15,465 nt of DNA from JANXSS01 sp043729515 (GTDB lineage: Bacteria; Pseudomonadota; Gammaproteobacteria; Burkholderiales; Burkholderiaceae_D). The notes under the pieces were generated by a model, which was not told the DNA's origin, did no database searches, and saw nothing but the letters and a program-made list of their open reading frames with translations. Both the position numbers and the translations under genes were made by a program. The stretch covers positions 1 to 15,465 of the forward strand of contig JAYTLK010000226.1 in NCBI GenBank assembly GCA_043729515.1. The letters are read 5' to 3'. Below are positions 14,413-15,465 of this stretch, piece by piece. Within the stretch, counting starts at the first letter, position 1. Each line of letters starts with the position of its first letter.

Positions 14413-14513
14413 TGAAAGCCGCGCGCACCCGCCGAATTGCCAAAGGCCGGCCGGATGCCTCAAGTAAAATAGGAATATACGCGTCGAACCATCGGAAGCA
14501 GTCAGCCTAACTC

Positions 14514-15465
14514 ATGCCACGCCCCCTTCTTGCAAAAGTTCACATTGACGCGATGCAGCATAATCTTGCACTTGCCGCAAAGCATGCGGGCAGCGCGCAG
14601 GTCTGGGCCGTGCTCAAGGCAAATGCCTATGGCCATGGACTGCTGCGCGGCTTGCGGGGTTTCGCCGCAGCCGATGGTCTGGCATTGATCGAATTCGACA
14701 ATGCGCAGACATTGCGCGCATCCGGCTGGCAAAAACCGATCCTGATGCTGGAAGGATGTTTCGACATGCGTGACATGCAAACGGCATTGCAGCAGCGCCT
14801 GTCGGTCACGGTGCACTGCGCCGAACAGATTGCCTTGCTCGAATGCGTTGGCGACGGCGCCCGAGCCGGCGCCCGGATCGACATCCATCTGAAACTCAAC
14901 AGCGGCATGAACCGACTTGGTTTTACGCCGCATGCCTTCCGGTTGGCCCATGCGCGATTGCGCGCGCTTCCCGTGGTCGGCGCCATCACGCTCATGACGC
15001 ACTTCGCCAATGCCGATGCACCCGACAACGACCACCTGCCGCTGTCGCGGCAGCTAGCCTGCTTTGAAGCGGCAACCGCCGGCCTGGCGGGCGAACGGAC
15101 CCTGGCAAATTCCGCGATCGACCTCACTTGTCCGGCATTGACAGCGCAATGGGTGCGGCCCGGCATCATGTTGTACGGCGGTGCACCCGGCAAGGAAAGT
15201 GCTGCCGCGTCAGGATTGCGCCCGGCCATGACGCTGTCCTCGGAGCTGATCGGCATCCAGGAGATCGCGATTGGCGAGGCGGTCGGTTACGGCAGTCGGT
15301 TCGTCGCGCCGCACCGCATGCGCATCGGCATCGTTGCCTGCGGCTATGCCGACGGTTATCCGCGCCAGGCTCCCGATGGCACCCCGGTTCTGGTCGAGGG
15401 TATTCGCACCGGACTTGCGGGGCGGGTATCGATGGATCTGCTCACGGTCGACCTGTCCCTGGTGC
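14514..15465 (+). CDS. alr: Alanine racemase (C-terminus cut by window edge)
   Basis: 317 codons are visible of an expected about 360. Alr is a PLP enzyme converting L- to D-alanine for peptidoglycan. The PLP lysine is K35 in VLKANAYGHG; R134 in SGMNRLGF is the arginine near the cofactor; the second catalytic residue is Y259 in AVGYGSRF. Also present are RPGIMLYGG, the barrel end and the start of the C-terminal beta domain with CGYADGYPR and GRVSMDLLTVDLS. The ATG at 14514 follows closely the family start (xRPxLAKVHIDAMQHNL). A GGAAG is about 15 nt upstream, too far to be ideal. It diverges from lplT. Alr forms dimers in which both domains contribute to the active site; nothing appears broken in the visible part. 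Confidence 0.95.
   Translation, partial: MPRPLLAKVHIDAMQHNLALAAKHAGSAQVWAVLKANAYGHGLLRGLRGFAAADGLALIEFDNAQTLRASGWQKPILMLEGCFDMRDMQTALQQRLSVTVHCAEQIALLECVGDGARAGARIDIHLKLNSGMNRLGFTPHAFRLAHARLRALPVVGAITLMTHFANADAPDNDHLPLSRQLACFEAATAGLAGERTLANSAIDLTCPALTAQWVRPGIMLYGGAPGKESAAASGLRPAMTLSSELIGIQEIAIGEAVGYGSRFVAPHRMRIGIVACGYADGYPRQAPDGTPVLVEGIRTGLAGRVSMDLLTVDLSLV

Noticed and set aside
14412..14510. 32-codon open frame ending 3 nt before alr (basic peptide), as a leader peptide coupled to alr
   Set aside because: No ribosome site, and the predicted alr transcript starts just after its ATG; probably chance.

Overview
The window looks like a chromosomal segment of a betaproteobacterium (Burkholderiales, most likely Oxalobacteraceae such as Herbaspirillum, Massilia, Herminiimonas or relatives). 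Grounds: GC-rich coding with strong third-position G/C, a CspA-type cold-shock protein of the betaproteobacterial kind, and the gene order tsaB-rimI-udg followed by lplT and alr, which I associate with this order. No tRNA, rRNA, CRISPR array, insertion sequence or phage gene was seen. Identifications rest on reading motifs in the translations; no database search was possible.

Layout. (1) 1-707, minus: the N-terminal part of a membrane sensor with a periplasmic Cache domain, cut by the window edge. (2) 1048-1251, plus: a cold-shock protein with a good promoter, a leader of about 100 nt and a textbook intrinsic terminator. (3) 1527-6441, plus: a branched-chain amino acid type ABC importer (livJ, livH, a fused livM-livG, livF), with two hairpins between the binding-protein gene and the membrane genes. 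(4) 6479-7168, plus: a type II (L-2-)haloacid dehalogenase with the full catalytic set, 37 nt behind livF. (5) 7323-8495, minus: an unrecognised, less GC-rich gene whose low-complexity N-terminus resembles secreted effectors, next to an AT-richer stretch. (6) 8788-9760, minus: a DUF1993 protein and a thioredoxin-like protein with an atypical WCDVC site. (7) 9830-13097, plus: a tightly packed housekeeping cluster tsaB-rimI-udg-DUF1853 (tRNA t6A synthesis, protein N-acetylation, family 4 uracil-DNA glycosylase, predicted nuclease-like protein). (8) 13104-14366, minus: lplT (lysophospholipid flippase), convergent with DUF1853. (9) 14514 to the end, plus: alr (alanine racemase), truncated by the window edge and divergent from lplT.

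How the parts fit. The importer is one transcription unit with probable differential expression of the binding protein over the membrane/ATPase subunits, and the dehalogenase may be read through from it. The tsaB cluster is coupled by overlapping stop/start codons. The thioredoxin and tsaB genes diverge from a 69-bp gap in which each start codon lies 6 nt after a -10-like hexamer, suggesting leaderless transcripts. lplT and alr diverge from a shared TATA element. The most unusual items are the orphan gene at 7323-8495, the LivM-LivG fusion with an apparent extra membrane hairpin, and the DUF1853 gene attached to a uracil-DNA glycosylase. I did not find clear evidence of a wholly new multi-gene system.
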